A stretch of DNA of 59,668 nucleotides from Dehalococcoidia bacterium (GTDB lineage Bacteria > Chloroflexota > Dehalococcoidia > Tepidiformales > Tepidiformaceae): contig JADLBJ010000026.1 in the NCBI GenBank assembly GCA_020847765.1, positions 1 through 59,668 on the forward strand, read 5' to 3'. The position numbers were made by a program, and so were the translations under genes. Positions 17,052 through 25,357 of the stretch are shown here, piece by piece (position 1 is the first letter of the stretch; each line of letters begins with the position of its first letter). Below the pieces are notes generated by a model, which had not been told where the DNA came from, did not search any database, and saw only the letters and a list, made by a program, of their open reading frames with translations.

Positions 17052-17842
17052 GCGAAGAAACGGTCGACCACGAGTGGCTGGCTTTCCGGGGGCGGCTGGA
17101 GCGGGGCATCGGCATCCCGCTGGGCGCCTACAAGGAGCCTCGGCTGAAACGTCGCCTGCATTCGGTGATGACGCGCCACCGGCTGCCCTCCTGGGCGGCG
17201 TTCGGCAGGGCGATCGAAAGCGACGGCGTCCTGCTCGGCGAGGTGCGAAACACGGTCACGATCAACGTGAGCGAGTTCTTCCGGCAGCCGGAGCGTTTCC
17301 TGGAGATCCAGCAGCGCCTCCTGCCCGGGATGCTGAAGCAGGGGCGGCCGTTGCGCTTCTGGAGTGCGGGCTGCTCGATTGGATGTGAGCCGTACACTCT
17401 CGCCATCCTCCTGGAGGAGGCCGACCCGCGCGGCAGCCACACGGTTATCGCCACCGACGTAGACCTGCCGGTGCTGACGCGGGCGAAGACGGGGAAAGGC
17501 TACGTGCCCAACGACGTGCGCTCGGTGCCAGCGGCGTTGTTGCGGAAGCACTTCGTGGAGGAGTGCGGCACTTACCGCGTCTCGGAGGCGGTGCGCCAGC
17601 GCGTGACCTTCAGGTGCCACGACCTGTTGAGCGACGCCTACCCGGAAAGCCTCGACCTGATCCTGTGCCGAAACGTCGTCATCTACTTCACGGAAGAGGC
17701 GAAGCAGAAGGTTTACACGGGCTTCGCGCGCTCCCTGCGCCTAGGCGGATACCTGTTCCTGGGCGGGAGCGAGATGATCATGCGTTCGTCGGACATCGGT
17801 CTTCGGGTGTCGGGGACAAGCCTCTACCAGCTGGCGGCGTAG
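17048..17842 (+). CDS. cheR: Chemoreceptor methyltransferase CheR
   Basis: 264 residues from GTG 17048, coupled to cheB by a GTGA overlap. The N-terminal helical domain (RRLHSVMTRHRLPSWAAF) precedes the SAM-binding domain with NVSEFFRQPERF, FWSAGCSIGCEPYTLAILLE and LILCRNVVIYF. The glycine-rich SAM loop reads GCSIGCEPY where most CheR have GCSTGEEPY, but other residues fit. It methylates receptor glutamates. It is the last gene of the che operon. Confidence 0.94.
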   Translation: MSEETVDHEWLAFRGRLERGIGIPLGAYKEPRLKRRLHSVMTRHRLPSWAAFGRAIESDGVLLGEVRNTVTINVSEFFRQPERFLEIQQRLLPGMLKQGRPLRFWSAGCSIGCEPYTLAILLEEADPRGSHTVIATDVDLPVLTRAKTGKGYVPNDVRSVPAALLRKHFVEECGTYRVSEAVRQRVTFRCHDLLSDAYPESLDLILCRNVVIYFTEEAKQKVYTGFARSLRLGGYLFLGGSEMIMRSSDIGLRVSGTSLYQLAA

Positions 17843-17888
17843 CCCCTGCCGTCTATCCCTTTGAGCGTCTTCCATAAAGGGTGCATCC

Positions 17889-17911
17889 CGGTTCCGCGCG
17901 GAGCGGAACCG
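17889..17911. terminator. Perfect 9-bp stem-loop after cheR
   Basis: CGGTTCCGC (17889-17897) pairs with GCGGAACCG (17903-17911) around the loop GCGGA. It starts 47 bases after the cheR stop and lies 29 bases before the lipoprotein start. It lacks a T-tract on either strand, so it may be a non-canonical terminator of the che operon or a leader stem of the lipoprotein gene. Confidence 0.4.
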
Positions 17912-17939
17912 TCGTCCGCCCCGCGCCGTAGGAACGAGC

Positions 17940-18920
17940 ATGAGGCTCTTCATGCTGCGCTTCGTTGCGCTCGCCGCAATATTCGTCCTGTTCGCTGCAC
18001 TGGCCGCTTGCGGCTCGGACTCGAGCTCTGCGACGCCGACATCCTCCCCTTCGCCGTCGCCTACAGCGACCGCGACGCTGCCCGCCGCGTCCTCCTCGGC
18101 GTCGCCCTCCGCTTCCGCCGGCACGAGCGCTACGGCGACCCCTGTGGCGGTCGATCCTGCCGCCGTGCAGGTGCTCGTCGACTACTACGAAGCGATCAAT
18201 AGCCGGACCTTCGACACTGCCTATAGGCTGTGGGCCGACAACGGCGCGGCCTCGAACCAGACCAGCCGCCAGTTCGCGGAGGGCTTTGCTCAGACGGTCC
18301 GATCCGTGATCCACTTCGGTCAGCCGACGGCCTTCAGCGCGGGTGTGCAGGTGCCGGCGACGGTGCTGGCGGTCGTCAACACAAGCGCGTCGACGCAGGC
18401 AGTGCAGCAGTTCGAAGGCAGGTACACGGTGGCCCAGTCCGGCGGCGCCTGGCGGATCGCCAGTGCGAGCCTGAGCAGGAAGCCGGACCTCGCGGAGGTG
18501 TACCCCGCGACAGCGAGCGACACGGGCACGCTCCAGGCGTATTACGGCGCGATCAACGCCGGCGAGCTCGCGCGTGCTTACAGCTACTGGGAGGGCAGTG
18601 GCACAAGCAGCGGACAGAGCTTCCCCGACTTCGTCAACGGATTTGGAAAGACAGTCTCCTCGACGCTGACGATCGGGGAACCGAAGGCTGGAGGGGCCGC
18701 CGGCAGCGTCTACTCCGATATTCCGGTGTTCGTGGTGGCGAAGCAGGCCGACGGTACTCAGCGGGGCTTCTGCGGGACGTACACGATGCGCCGCGCGAAC
18801 GTGCCGCCGTTCCCGCTTCTCGGCTGGGGCCTCTACTCGGCCTCGGTTACACCGTATGCGGGCGCTATCCCTTCGGCTGCGGCGATGCAGACGCTGCTGA
18901 AGAACGGTTGCGCGTCCTAG
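17940..18920 (+). CDS. Secreted lipoprotein with two tandem NTF2-like domains
   Basis: 326 residues. The signal peptide ends in a lipobox (FAALAAC, Cys near residue 23). A Ser/Thr/Pro/Ala-rich linker runs to about residue 75. Two related domains follow: the first starts VQVLVDYYEAINSRTFDTAY, the second LQAYYGAINAGELARAYSYW. Each continues with FAEGFAQTVRS/FVNGFGKTVSS and an AxxxG core, indicating an internal duplication of an NTF2/SnoaL-like fold. It is anchored on the outer face of the membrane; function unknown. There is no evident link to chemotaxis apart from position. Confidence 0.75.
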   Translation: MRLFMLRFVALAAIFVLFAALAACGSDSSSATPTSSPSPSPTATATLPAASSSASPSASAGTSATATPVAVDPAAVQVLVDYYEAINSRTFDTAYRLWADNGAASNQTSRQFAEGFAQTVRSVIHFGQPTAFSAGVQVPATVLAVVNTSASTQAVQQFEGRYTVAQSGGAWRIASASLSRKPDLAEVYPATASDTGTLQAYYGAINAGELARAYSYWEGSGTSSGQSFPDFVNGFGKTVSSTLTIGEPKAGGAAGSVYSDIPVFVVAKQADGTQRGFCGTYTMRRANVPPFPLLGWGLYSASVTPYAGAIPSAAAMQTLLKNGCAS

Positions 18921-19852
18921 GGGATGCGGGCAGGGACGAGCCGCCGCGTGACCAAGTGGCAGGCGAAGGCGATGGCCGCACCCATGAGCAGGTCGAAGGC
19001 GTAGTGCTCGGCCAGGTAGACGAGCGACAAGCCCATCAGGACGGAGTACGCGAAAAGCGGCCAGGCGAGCTTCGGATAGTGGTCGCGCGCCCAGAGGTAC
19101 ATGGCGACGGTGACGGCCATGTGGATGGAGGGCATGGCGGCGACAGAGTTCGGCTCGCCCAAGGAGGCATAGAAGGAACGATAGGTGCCGGCGTCCACGC
19201 GGCCGCCGACGAAGTCCATGATGCGGAAGACCTGCGGGATGTCGCCGGCCTGAGCTGCAAGCCAGGGTGGCGAGGTGGGCACAACGAAGAAGAGCAGCAG
19301 GCCCGCATACATCGTGCCGACGACCACGACGGCATAGCGCGGGAAGAGGTCGCGCCGCCAGAGGAAGATGAGGACGGCGGCGACGTGGGGGGCGATGAAG
19401 AACGACCAGTGCACCTGTACGGCGAAGACGTCGAGCCAGGAGACGGCGGCGGGCGAGAAGAGGTTTCGTTGAAGCCAGACAACGGGGTCCTGGCCGAAGA
19501 AGAGGATGCGGTCGACGTCGATCACGTACATGGTCTGGACGGGCATGCCGGCGTCGTCGGCGACGGAGCGGAGGAGGGTGTAGACGAAGATGCCGGCAAC
19601 GTAGGCAAACCACCAGAGGCGAACGCGCCGGCGAGAGAGCTCGGGGGCCCAGGCGGCGGCGGCGGCGCCCGTGAGGGCCAGACCGAGCCAGAGGTGGTCC
19701 TGCCACGTGCGCGTGGCGACGGTCACTGTCATGGCCAGGAGGGCGAGTGCCTGGAGCACGAGGAACCAGGACGAATCGAGGAAGTGCGGCGAGACGGTCC
19801 TGCCGATTGGCGCGCGGTCGGCTGCCGGCCGGGCGAGCGTTGGCATGCGCAT
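18917..19852 (-). CDS. PAP2-family membrane phosphatase/transferase
   Basis: 311 residues from ATG 19852, six or more membrane helices. The phosphatase motifs of the AUR1-like PAP2 group are present: AMPSIHMAVTVAMYL (the SxH motif) and LAEHYAFDLLMG (the HxxxD motif). Such enzymes dephosphorylate or transfer head groups of phospholipids or polyprenyl phosphates. It ends 4 bases inside the convergent lipoprotein gene. It is divergent from a second lipid-linked membrane gene across the palindrome-bearing intergenic region at 19918-19990. Confidence 0.8.
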   Translation of the reverse strand: MRMPTLARPAADRAPIGRTVSPHFLDSSWFLVLQALALLAMTVTVATRTWQDHLWLGLALTGAAAAAWAPELSRRRVRLWWFAYVAGIFVYTLLRSVADDAGMPVQTMYVIDVDRILFFGQDPVVWLQRNLFSPAAVSWLDVFAVQVHWSFFIAPHVAAVLIFLWRRDLFPRYAVVVVGTMYAGLLLFFVVPTSPPWLAAQAGDIPQVFRIMDFVGGRVDAGTYRSFYASLGEPNSVAAMPSIHMAVTVAMYLWARDHYPKLAWPLFAYSVLMGLSLVYLAEHYAFDLLMGAAIAFACHLVTRRLVPARIP

Positions 19853-19917
19853 GTCCCCATACCCTAGCGCGACACTGACGCTGACGGAAGGCGCAAAATG
19901 TGGCAGGCTTTGCTCAG

Positions 19918-19940
19918 CGAACTTCCTGCGCGCGCAGGGA
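19918..19940. repeat. Palindrome-bearing direct repeat, copy 1
   Basis: A 23-base sequence, identical to copy 2 at 19968-19990 and exactly 50 bases from it. Its centre CCTGCGCGCGCAGG is a perfect 14-base palindrome. It lies in the divergent region between the PAP2 and LPG-synthase-like genes, where a pair of dimer-binding sites would be well placed. Confidence 0.85.
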
Positions 19941-19967
19941 GCGCCAGCGAGGCAGCCCGCCGCCCGA

Positions 19968-19990
19968 CGAACTTCCTGCGCGCGCAGGGA
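19968..19990. repeat. Palindrome-bearing direct repeat, copy 2
   Basis: Identical to copy 1 (CGAACTTCCTG... to ...GCAGGGA). It ends 10 bases before the start codon of the gene at 20001, so a bound protein or an RNA hairpin here could block ribosome access. Confidence 0.85.
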
Positions 19991-20000
19991 AGCAGGCAAC

Positions 20001-21026
20001 ATGCGCCGGTTCTTGCTGGGCTTCGTGTTCACCGCCGCCAGCGTGGCGCTTCTGTTCCGGGTTATCGACTGGTCGACTACCGCGGCTACGCTGCGCAGCG
20101 CCGATCCCACGTTCATCGCCCTGGCGGTGACCTGTCTGGTGCTCTCGCTGGGCGCGAAGACGGTGCGCTGGCGGCTGCTTCTTCCGGCTGAGTCGGCGGT
20201 GACGACGCCGCGGCTCTACCGGATCCTCCACATCAGCTTCTTGTTGAACAACGTGCTGCCGGCGCGGCTCGGGGACGTGGCACGCGTGGCGATGACATCC
20301 CGCCAGCCCGGGCTCCGCTTCGGGCACGTGCTCTCGTCGATGCTGACGGAGCGGGTGACGGACTTCGTCACGCTCGTCTCCTGCTTTGTGCTCGTGAGCC
20401 CCTTCCTGCCGATTCCAGACGCGTATCTGGACTGGCTGCACCTGGCCTGGTTCACGATCGCCGGCATGGCGCTGGTGGCCGTGGTCGCCGTTGTGCTGCG
20501 CCACCAGCTGGCGCGGCTGGGGCGGGGGCTCGCCCTGCCTGCCCGGCTGGCCCGGCACAACCGGCTAACGGAGGAGGCGCGCTCGTTCCAGGACGGCTGG
20601 CGGCAGCTGTTTTCGCGCAAACATCTCGTGCGTATCTGGGGCTGGTCGGGGATGGCGTGGGCGGGCGCCTTTGCGATCAACTACCTGCTGATGCGGGCGC
20701 TGCGTATCGACGCTCCGGTGACAGTGGCTGTGCTGCTGACGTGCACGACGAATCTGGCGATGCTGCTGCCCTCCTCGCCGGGCTACCTGGGGGTCTTCCA
20801 TGCGGCGGCGATGCTGTCGCTGCGTCCGTTCGACGTGGGGAACAGCACGGCCTTTGCCTTCGCGATCCTGGCTCACCTCGTGAACGTGCTGCCCGTCAGC
20901 CTGATCGGCGCGGCATTCCTGCTGGCGGGACGGGACACCCTGAACCTGCGGGGAGCGCGTCAGGCGATGGCCGAATCGGGCAGCGCTGGGGATGGCAAAC
21001 CCCCCGATTCAGCCGCCATTGCGTGA
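20001..21026 (+). CDS. LPG_synthase_TM-family integral membrane protein (flippase-like)
   Basis: 341 residues with about seven to eight membrane helices. Family features are SLGAKTVRWRLLLP near helix 2, the polar motif FLLNNVLPARLGDVARVA and LLPSSPGYLGVFHAAA near the C-terminus. This family includes the flippase domain of MprF and AglD-type proteins, and members are tied to lipid or glycolipid export. The last 18 bases overlap the convergent pyrE gene. Pairing with a divergent PAP2 gene hints at a shared lipid-carrier role; this is inference. Confidence 0.82.
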   Translation: MRRFLLGFVFTAASVALLFRVIDWSTTAATLRSADPTFIALAVTCLVLSLGAKTVRWRLLLPAESAVTTPRLYRILHISFLLNNVLPARLGDVARVAMTSRQPGLRFGHVLSSMLTERVTDFVTLVSCFVLVSPFLPIPDAYLDWLHLAWFTIAGMALVAVVAVVLRHQLARLGRGLALPARLARHNRLTEEARSFQDGWRQLFSRKHLVRIWGWSGMAWAGAFAINYLLMRALRIDAPVTVAVLLTCTTNLAMLLPSSPGYLGVFHAAAMLSLRPFDVGNSTAFAFAILAHLVNVLPVSLIGAAFLLAGRDTLNLRGARQAMAESGSAGDGKPPDSAAIA

Positions 21027-21656
21027 TTCGATATAGGCCATTGTGCGGCGATACCACTCCTCCTCGATGTGTCCGGCGGACATGAGGTAGGTGGCGATCT
21101 GTTCGAGCGTGAGAATGGCGACGAGGTTGATGCCTGCGGCCTTGAGGGCGGCACGGCCGCCTTCCTGGCGATCCAGCAGCGTGACCGCGTCGCGGACGAC
21201 GAGACCAGCCTCGGAGAGGGTGGCGGCCGTCTGGAGGATGCTGCCGCCTCCGGTGATGAGGTCGTCGATGATGAGACAGGTTTGCCCGCGGACGTAGATG
21301 CCCTCGATCACGTCCGCCTTGTCGGTGGCGGGCGGGTGGATGTAGATCATCGGTGTGGAGACGGCGAGGGAGAAGGCGGTGGCGACATGGAGGCCGCCAA
21401 AGGGCACGCCGGCGACCACCGAGAAAGGCTGAACGTGGGGATTGCGCATCGAGAGGAGGGTCTCGAGCTCGTCCTTAATGATGCGGGCGCAGCGCGAGAG
21501 GGCTTTCGGGTTGCTGATGAGCCGACGCAGGTTGACGTAGATGGGGGAGTGGACGGCGGTGCGCCCAAGGGTGAAGTCGCCGAAGTCGATGGCATTCAGC
21601 TTCCAGAGCTCTTCAGCGAGCCAGAGGTTTCCGGCCGGTCTCGTGGTCTTGCTCAA
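21009..21656 (-). CDS. pyrE: Orotate phosphoribosyltransferase
   Basis: 215 residues from TTG 21656, preceded by GGAG. The PRPP-binding loop is CLIIDDLITGGGSILQTAAT and the flexible catalytic region lies around IYIHPPATDKADVIEGIY. Beta-strand VVAGVPFGGLHVATAFSLAV is also typical. It makes OMP from orotate and PRPP in pyrimidine synthesis. No other pyrimidine gene is adjacent. A 14-base palindrome CTGCGATGTCGCAG (21677-21690) sits 20 bases upstream and might be an operator. Confidence 0.88.
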   Translation of the reverse strand: MSKTTRPAGNLWLAEELWKLNAIDFGDFTLGRTAVHSPIYVNLRRLISNPKALSRCARIIKDELETLLSMRNPHVQPFSVVAGVPFGGLHVATAFSLAVSTPMIYIHPPATDKADVIEGIYVRGQTCLIIDDLITGGGSILQTAATLSEAGLVVRDAVTLLDRQEGGRAALKAAGINLVAILTLEQIATYLMSAGHIEEEWYRRTMAYIESRNGG

Positions 21657-21800
21657 CGGGCACTCCGGGAAGGCGGCTGCGATGTCGCAGTCCAGAGCGT
21701 AACGCCTCTTTCGATTGGATACACGTTCAGCCGGCTGAATCCTCGGGCGGGGGCGACGACTGCGCGCCGAACCGCCTGCTAAGGGCGGGACGCGCGGCGA

Positions 21801-22778
21801 TCAGCGCGGCGGAACTGGCCGGTTGACCGGGTTTGGGGGATCCTTCCGGGCGAGGACGGCGAGGATGTTTGCGGCGGCTATCTCCGCCATGCGCGCGCGG
21901 GTGGCCCGGCCCGCGCTGGCAATGTGCGGGGTGACGACAACGTTCGGCAGCATGAAGAGCGGGTGGCCCAGTGGCAGGGGCTCGGGCTCGGTGACGTCGA
22001 GGGCGGCGCCGGCAATCGTCCCTGCGCGGAGGGCGGCGACGAGCGCCTCCTGGTCGACGACAGCGCCACGGCTGGTATTGACGAGGATGGCGCTCGGGCG
22101 CATGAGAGCAAGCTCGGCGGTGCTGATCAGCCCGCGGGTGGAAGCGGTGAGCGGAGTATGGATGGAGACGAAGTCGCTGGCGGCGAGCAGCTCGGGGAGG
22201 GATACCCAGCGTGCCCCTGTCTCGGCCTCGACTGCCGGCTTCGGCGTCCGGGAGGTGTAGAGGATGCGCATGGCGAAGCCCTGGGCGCGGCGTGCGAAGG
22301 CTGCGCCGATCTGGCCCATACCGACTACGCCCAGGGTCGAGCCGTAGACGTCGGCGCCGAGGAAAGCCGTGGGCGACCATGCCTTCCAGCCGCCGGCGCG
22401 CGTGTCGCGCTCGCTGGCCACCACCTGGCGGGCGGTGGCGAGGAGAAGGGCGAAGGCGAAGTCGGCGGTCGTGTCGGCGAGGACTCCGGGGGTGTTCGTC
22501 ACCCAGACCCCGGCGGCGGCCGCCGCCGCGGGATCGACGTTGTCGTAGCCGACGGCCATGTTGGCGACGACCCGCAGCTTCGGGCACGCGGGCAGTAGCT
22601 CGGGCGGGATGCGGTCGCTGACCATCGTGAGGGCGGCGTCGGCCGCCCGCAGGTGGGCGGCGAGGGCGTCCGGCGGCGGCGGCAACTCTCCTGGCCAGAG
22701 GTCGATCGCATGGCCGGCCGCCGCGAGCTGCGAGAGCGCCTGCCCGGGTATGGCGCGGGTGACGAAGACAGTCGTCAT
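21801..22778 (-). CDS. D-isomer-specific 2-hydroxyacid dehydrogenase (glyoxylate/hydroxypyruvate reductase-like)
   Basis: 325 residues from ATG 22778; the frame extends to 22856 but the family N-terminus begins at TTVFVTRAIPGQAL. The NAD(P)-binding motif is LGVVGMGQIGAAFARRAQGF, and the catalytic residues lie in LVNTSRGAVVDQEAL (Arg), DVTEPEPLPLGHPLF (Glu) and VVTPHIASAGRATRARMAEI (His). It reduces 2-oxoacids such as glyoxylate or hydroxypyruvate. VANMAVGYDNVD is also typical of this subgroup. It is a single-gene unit upstream of gdhA in the opposite direction. Confidence 0.9.
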   Translation of the reverse strand: MTTVFVTRAIPGQALSQLAAAGHAIDLWPGELPPPPDALAAHLRAADAALTMVSDRIPPELLPACPKLRVVANMAVGYDNVDPAAAAAAGVWVTNTPGVLADTTADFAFALLLATARQVVASERDTRAGGWKAWSPTAFLGADVYGSTLGVVGMGQIGAAFARRAQGFAMRILYTSRTPKPAVEAETGARWVSLPELLAASDFVSIHTPLTASTRGLISTAELALMRPSAILVNTSRGAVVDQEALVAALRAGTIAGAALDVTEPEPLPLGHPLFMLPNVVVTPHIASAGRATRARMAEIAAANILAVLARKDPPNPVNRPVPPR

Positions 22779-22851
22779 GGCGAGCAGTCTGCCGGGCGGC
22801 CCGGCATAGCGAAAGCGTTGCATGTGGGTAGAGAAAGGCAGCCGGCGGTCC

Positions 22852-22879
22852 GACAATGAGAAGGGGCGCTCCGCGCCCC
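22852..22879 (+). promoter_or_regulatory. gdhA -10 box and 5'-terminal stem-loop
   Basis: GACAAT (22852-22857) is followed by GGGGCGC-TCC-GCGCCCC (22863-22879), a 7-bp hairpin at the expected 5' end of the mRNA. The Shine-Dalgarno GGAGG (22880-22884) follows it directly. purA at the right edge has the same layout. Confidence 0.45.
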
Positions 22880-22895
22880 GGAGGTCAAACGGGGC

Positions 22896-24176
22896 ATGAC
22901 AACAGCAACGAGCACGGCCGCGCCGACGGAGAGGGAGGAAAGCCTCTCGCCATCAGAGTCGGTGCTGACGTCGGTCTACGAATCGGCGACGCGGCTGGCG
23001 ATCGACGCGGAGGTCGTGGACCTGCTGAAGACGTCCTGGCGGGAGATCCGGGCGCAGCTGCCCGTGCGCATGGACGATCGGAAGCTCCGGATCTTCGAAG
23101 GCTACCGTGTTCAGCACAATGGGGCGCGCGGACCGTACAAGGGGGGGGTGCGCTTTCACCCGAAGGCAGACCTGGATGAGGTGCGCGCCCTGGCGATGCT
23201 CATGACGTACAAGTGCGCGCTCATGGAGCTGCCTTTCGGGGGGGCGAAGGGTGGCGTGATGTGCGACCCGAGCCGGATGAGCGAGACAGAGCTGAACCGG
23301 CTGACCCGCACATACACGCAGCACATCAACATGATTCTGGGCATCAATCGCGACATCCCGGCGCCGGACATGGGGACGAACGCGCAGACCATGGCCTGGA
23401 TGATGGACGCCTACGGGCAGCTCCACGGTCACACGCCGGGGATCGTGACGGGCAAGCCCGTCGAGCTGGGTGGGAGCTACGGGCGCGATCAGGCAACGGG
23501 GCGCGGCGTGGCCACCTGCATGCGCGAGTTCGCGCGGGGCGAGGGCGTGGACCCGCACGACATCCGCGTCGTCGTCCAGGGATACGGGAACGTGGGCTCG
23601 TGGACCTGCCGCGTGGCGAGCGAACAGGGCTTCCGCGTCATCGCCGTGGGCGACGTGAAGGGCGGCGTGTACAACCCGGCAGGGATCGACATCGCGCAGC
23701 TGGACCGCTGGTTCGCGGTCGCGGGATCGGTCGCCGGGTTCGAGGAGGCGGAGCCGGTCACGAACGAGCACTTGCTGGAGCTGGAGTGCGATTATCTGGT
23801 GCCGGCCGCGCTCGGGGAGGTAGTGACGACGGCCAACGCCGAGCAGGTGCGCGCGCGGGCGGTCATCGAAGCGGCGAACCACCCGGTGACGCCGGGCGCG
23901 GACGCGATCCTCGCCCGCCGGGGGGTCCCCGTGCTACCGGACATCCTGGTGAACGCGGGCGGGGTGACCGTCTCCTACTTCGAGTGGACGCAGAACATCC
24001 AGCAGTTCCGCTGGCCGCTGGAGCGAGTGATCACCGAGCTGGAGGCACGCATGGTGGCCGCTTTCGGCGACCTGATGGTGCGCACCGGACGCGACGGTAT
24101 TCGGCCGCGTCAAGCAGCCTTCGACATCGCGCTGGAGCGGGTTGCGCGGGCGATCAAGCTGCGCGGGTTCGTTTAG
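22896..24176 (+). CDS. gdhA: Glutamate dehydrogenase (Glu/Leu/Phe/Val family)
   Basis: 426 residues. Key parts are GPYKGGVRFHPKADLDEVRA, the catalytic Lys region CALMELPFGGAKGGV, PAPDMGTNAQTMAWMMDAY and the NAD(P)-binding VVQGYGNVGSWTCRVASEQG. It interconverts glutamate with 2-oxoglutarate and ammonia. The length and start (EESLSPSESVLTSVYESATR) match hexameric small-subunit enzymes. Coenzyme preference cannot be fixed by eye. The stop ends 1 base before the end of the convergent aroF-like gene. Confidence 0.93.
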   Translation: MTTATSTAAPTEREESLSPSESVLTSVYESATRLAIDAEVVDLLKTSWREIRAQLPVRMDDRKLRIFEGYRVQHNGARGPYKGGVRFHPKADLDEVRALAMLMTYKCALMELPFGGAKGGVMCDPSRMSETELNRLTRTYTQHINMILGINRDIPAPDMGTNAQTMAWMMDAYGQLHGHTPGIVTGKPVELGGSYGRDQATGRGVATCMREFARGEGVDPHDIRVVVQGYGNVGSWTCRVASEQGFRVIAVGDVKGGVYNPAGIDIAQLDRWFAVAGSVAGFEEAEPVTNEHLLELECDYLVPAALGEVVTTANAEQVRARAVIEAANHPVTPGADAILARRGVPVLPDILVNAGGVTVSYFEWTQNIQQFRWPLERVITELEARMVAAFGDLMVRTGRDGIRPRQAAFDIALERVARAIKLRGFV

Positions 24177-24177
24177 G

Positions 24178-25260
24178 CTACGTCGCGGCGGCGGCGAGGC
24201 TGGCGCCAGTTTCGTAGCCGACGCCGGCGAGCATCGCGTGGATGCGACGCGCGTTCTCCACGATCCGGCCGGCCTCGGGTCCGACTGCCTGCTTGCCGTC
24301 GCAGAGGGCTTCGGCCGGATTGGAGTGGATGTCGAACTCGAAGCCGCTGGCGCCCGCCGCCACGAGCCCGTAGGCGACGCGTTCGACGAGCTTCCGGTCG
24401 CCGGAGGAGTGGCTGGGATCGGCGAGGAGCGGGAGGTGGGAGCGATGGCGGACGAGGGGAATCATGGCGACGTCGGCGGCGAAGCGCGTCTCGCTCTCGA
24501 ACGACTTGATGCCGCGGTAGCAGAGGATGACGTTTCTGTTGCCCCGGCCGGTCGCGCGGCCTTCGCGGTCGATGCCGGACATGATGTAGGCGGCGGCGCA
24601 GAGCCATTCAGTCATGTCGTTGCCGAAGCCGTGCTTGAGGACGATGGGGACTTCGATCCGGGAGAGCTCTTCCAGAAGCGGGGAGTACTGGGCGCTGCGA
24701 GCACCCACCTGGATGACGTCGACGCCGGCACGCAAGAAGGCGTCCAGGTGGCGGAGGTCGATCAGCTCGCTGACGATGGGCAGGCCCGTTTCCGCCTTCA
24801 TGGCGGCAGCGATCTCCAACCCGCGGTCGAGCGCGAGGCCGCGGTAGTCGTAGGGGCTGGTGCGAGACTTGTCGACGAAGGCGCGCAGGACGTCGACGCC
24901 GGCGGCACGGGCCAGGCGGGCGGAGTCGAGTGCCTGCGACTCGGATTCGATGGCGCAGGGGCCGCCGAAGACAGTGAGGTGCTGGCCGCCAACGGGAACG
25001 GGGCCGACCTGAACGACGCTGTCCTCGTGGTGCCAGGTGCGGCTGGCGTCCTTGTACTTCTCGGTGATGCGGATGACGCGGTCGACGCCGGGCAGCTCGA
25101 GGATCCGGCCCTCGTCGATAACAGCGGCGATGCCTGTGACGCCGATGACCGTGGTGTCGCTGACGATTGTTTCGCAGCGCAGGCCGTAATCGTGGACGAC
25201 GCGGTCGATGACGCGCTGGGTCTGGTCGGGGGTGGCCCCCTCAGCCATGTGGATGATCAT
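24178..25260 (-). CDS. aroF: Divergent DAHP synthase (type I-beta) with N-terminal ferredoxin-like domain
   Basis: 360 residues. The first 70 residues form a ferredoxin-like regulatory domain (MIIHMAEGATPDQTQRVIDR, ending near VIRITEKYKDASRTW), as in Thermotoga-type enzymes. The barrel has FGGPCAIESESQAL, DVIQVGARSAQYSPLLEEL and LLADPSHSSGDRKLVE. Two active-site regions differ from the usual consensus: FVDKSRTSPYDYRG replaces the typical GAFKPRTSPYSFQG, and LKHGFGNDMTEW replaces LKRG-T-EEW. It may still condense PEP and erythrose 4-phosphate, or be a related aldolase. Convergent with gdhA. Confidence 0.75.
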   Translation of the reverse strand: MIIHMAEGATPDQTQRVIDRVVHDYGLRCETIVSDTTVIGVTGIAAVIDEGRILELPGVDRVIRITEKYKDASRTWHHEDSVVQVGPVPVGGQHLTVFGGPCAIESESQALDSARLARAAGVDVLRAFVDKSRTSPYDYRGLALDRGLEIAAAMKAETGLPIVSELIDLRHLDAFLRAGVDVIQVGARSAQYSPLLEELSRIEVPIVLKHGFGNDMTEWLCAAAYIMSGIDREGRATGRGNRNVILCYRGIKSFESETRFAADVAMIPLVRHRSHLPLLADPSHSSGDRKLVERVAYGLVAAGASGFEFDIHSNPAEALCDGKQAVGPEAGRIVENARRIHAMLAGVGYETGASLAAAAT

Positions 25261-25357
25261 GTGTGGACGTCCGGGTTATGTTGCCCACCATTGTCGGTCA
25301 GGGCGGGTTTAGAGGCGAAGAGCGAGAAGACAGCCGTCGTGAGTTGAGGCAGGCGTC

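Noticed and set aside
17853-19706. A 617-residue minus-strand frame over the lipoprotein and PAP2 genes
   Set aside because: It is a shadow frame with Arg/His/Pro-rich content and no recognisable domain. Both overlapped genes have clear features.
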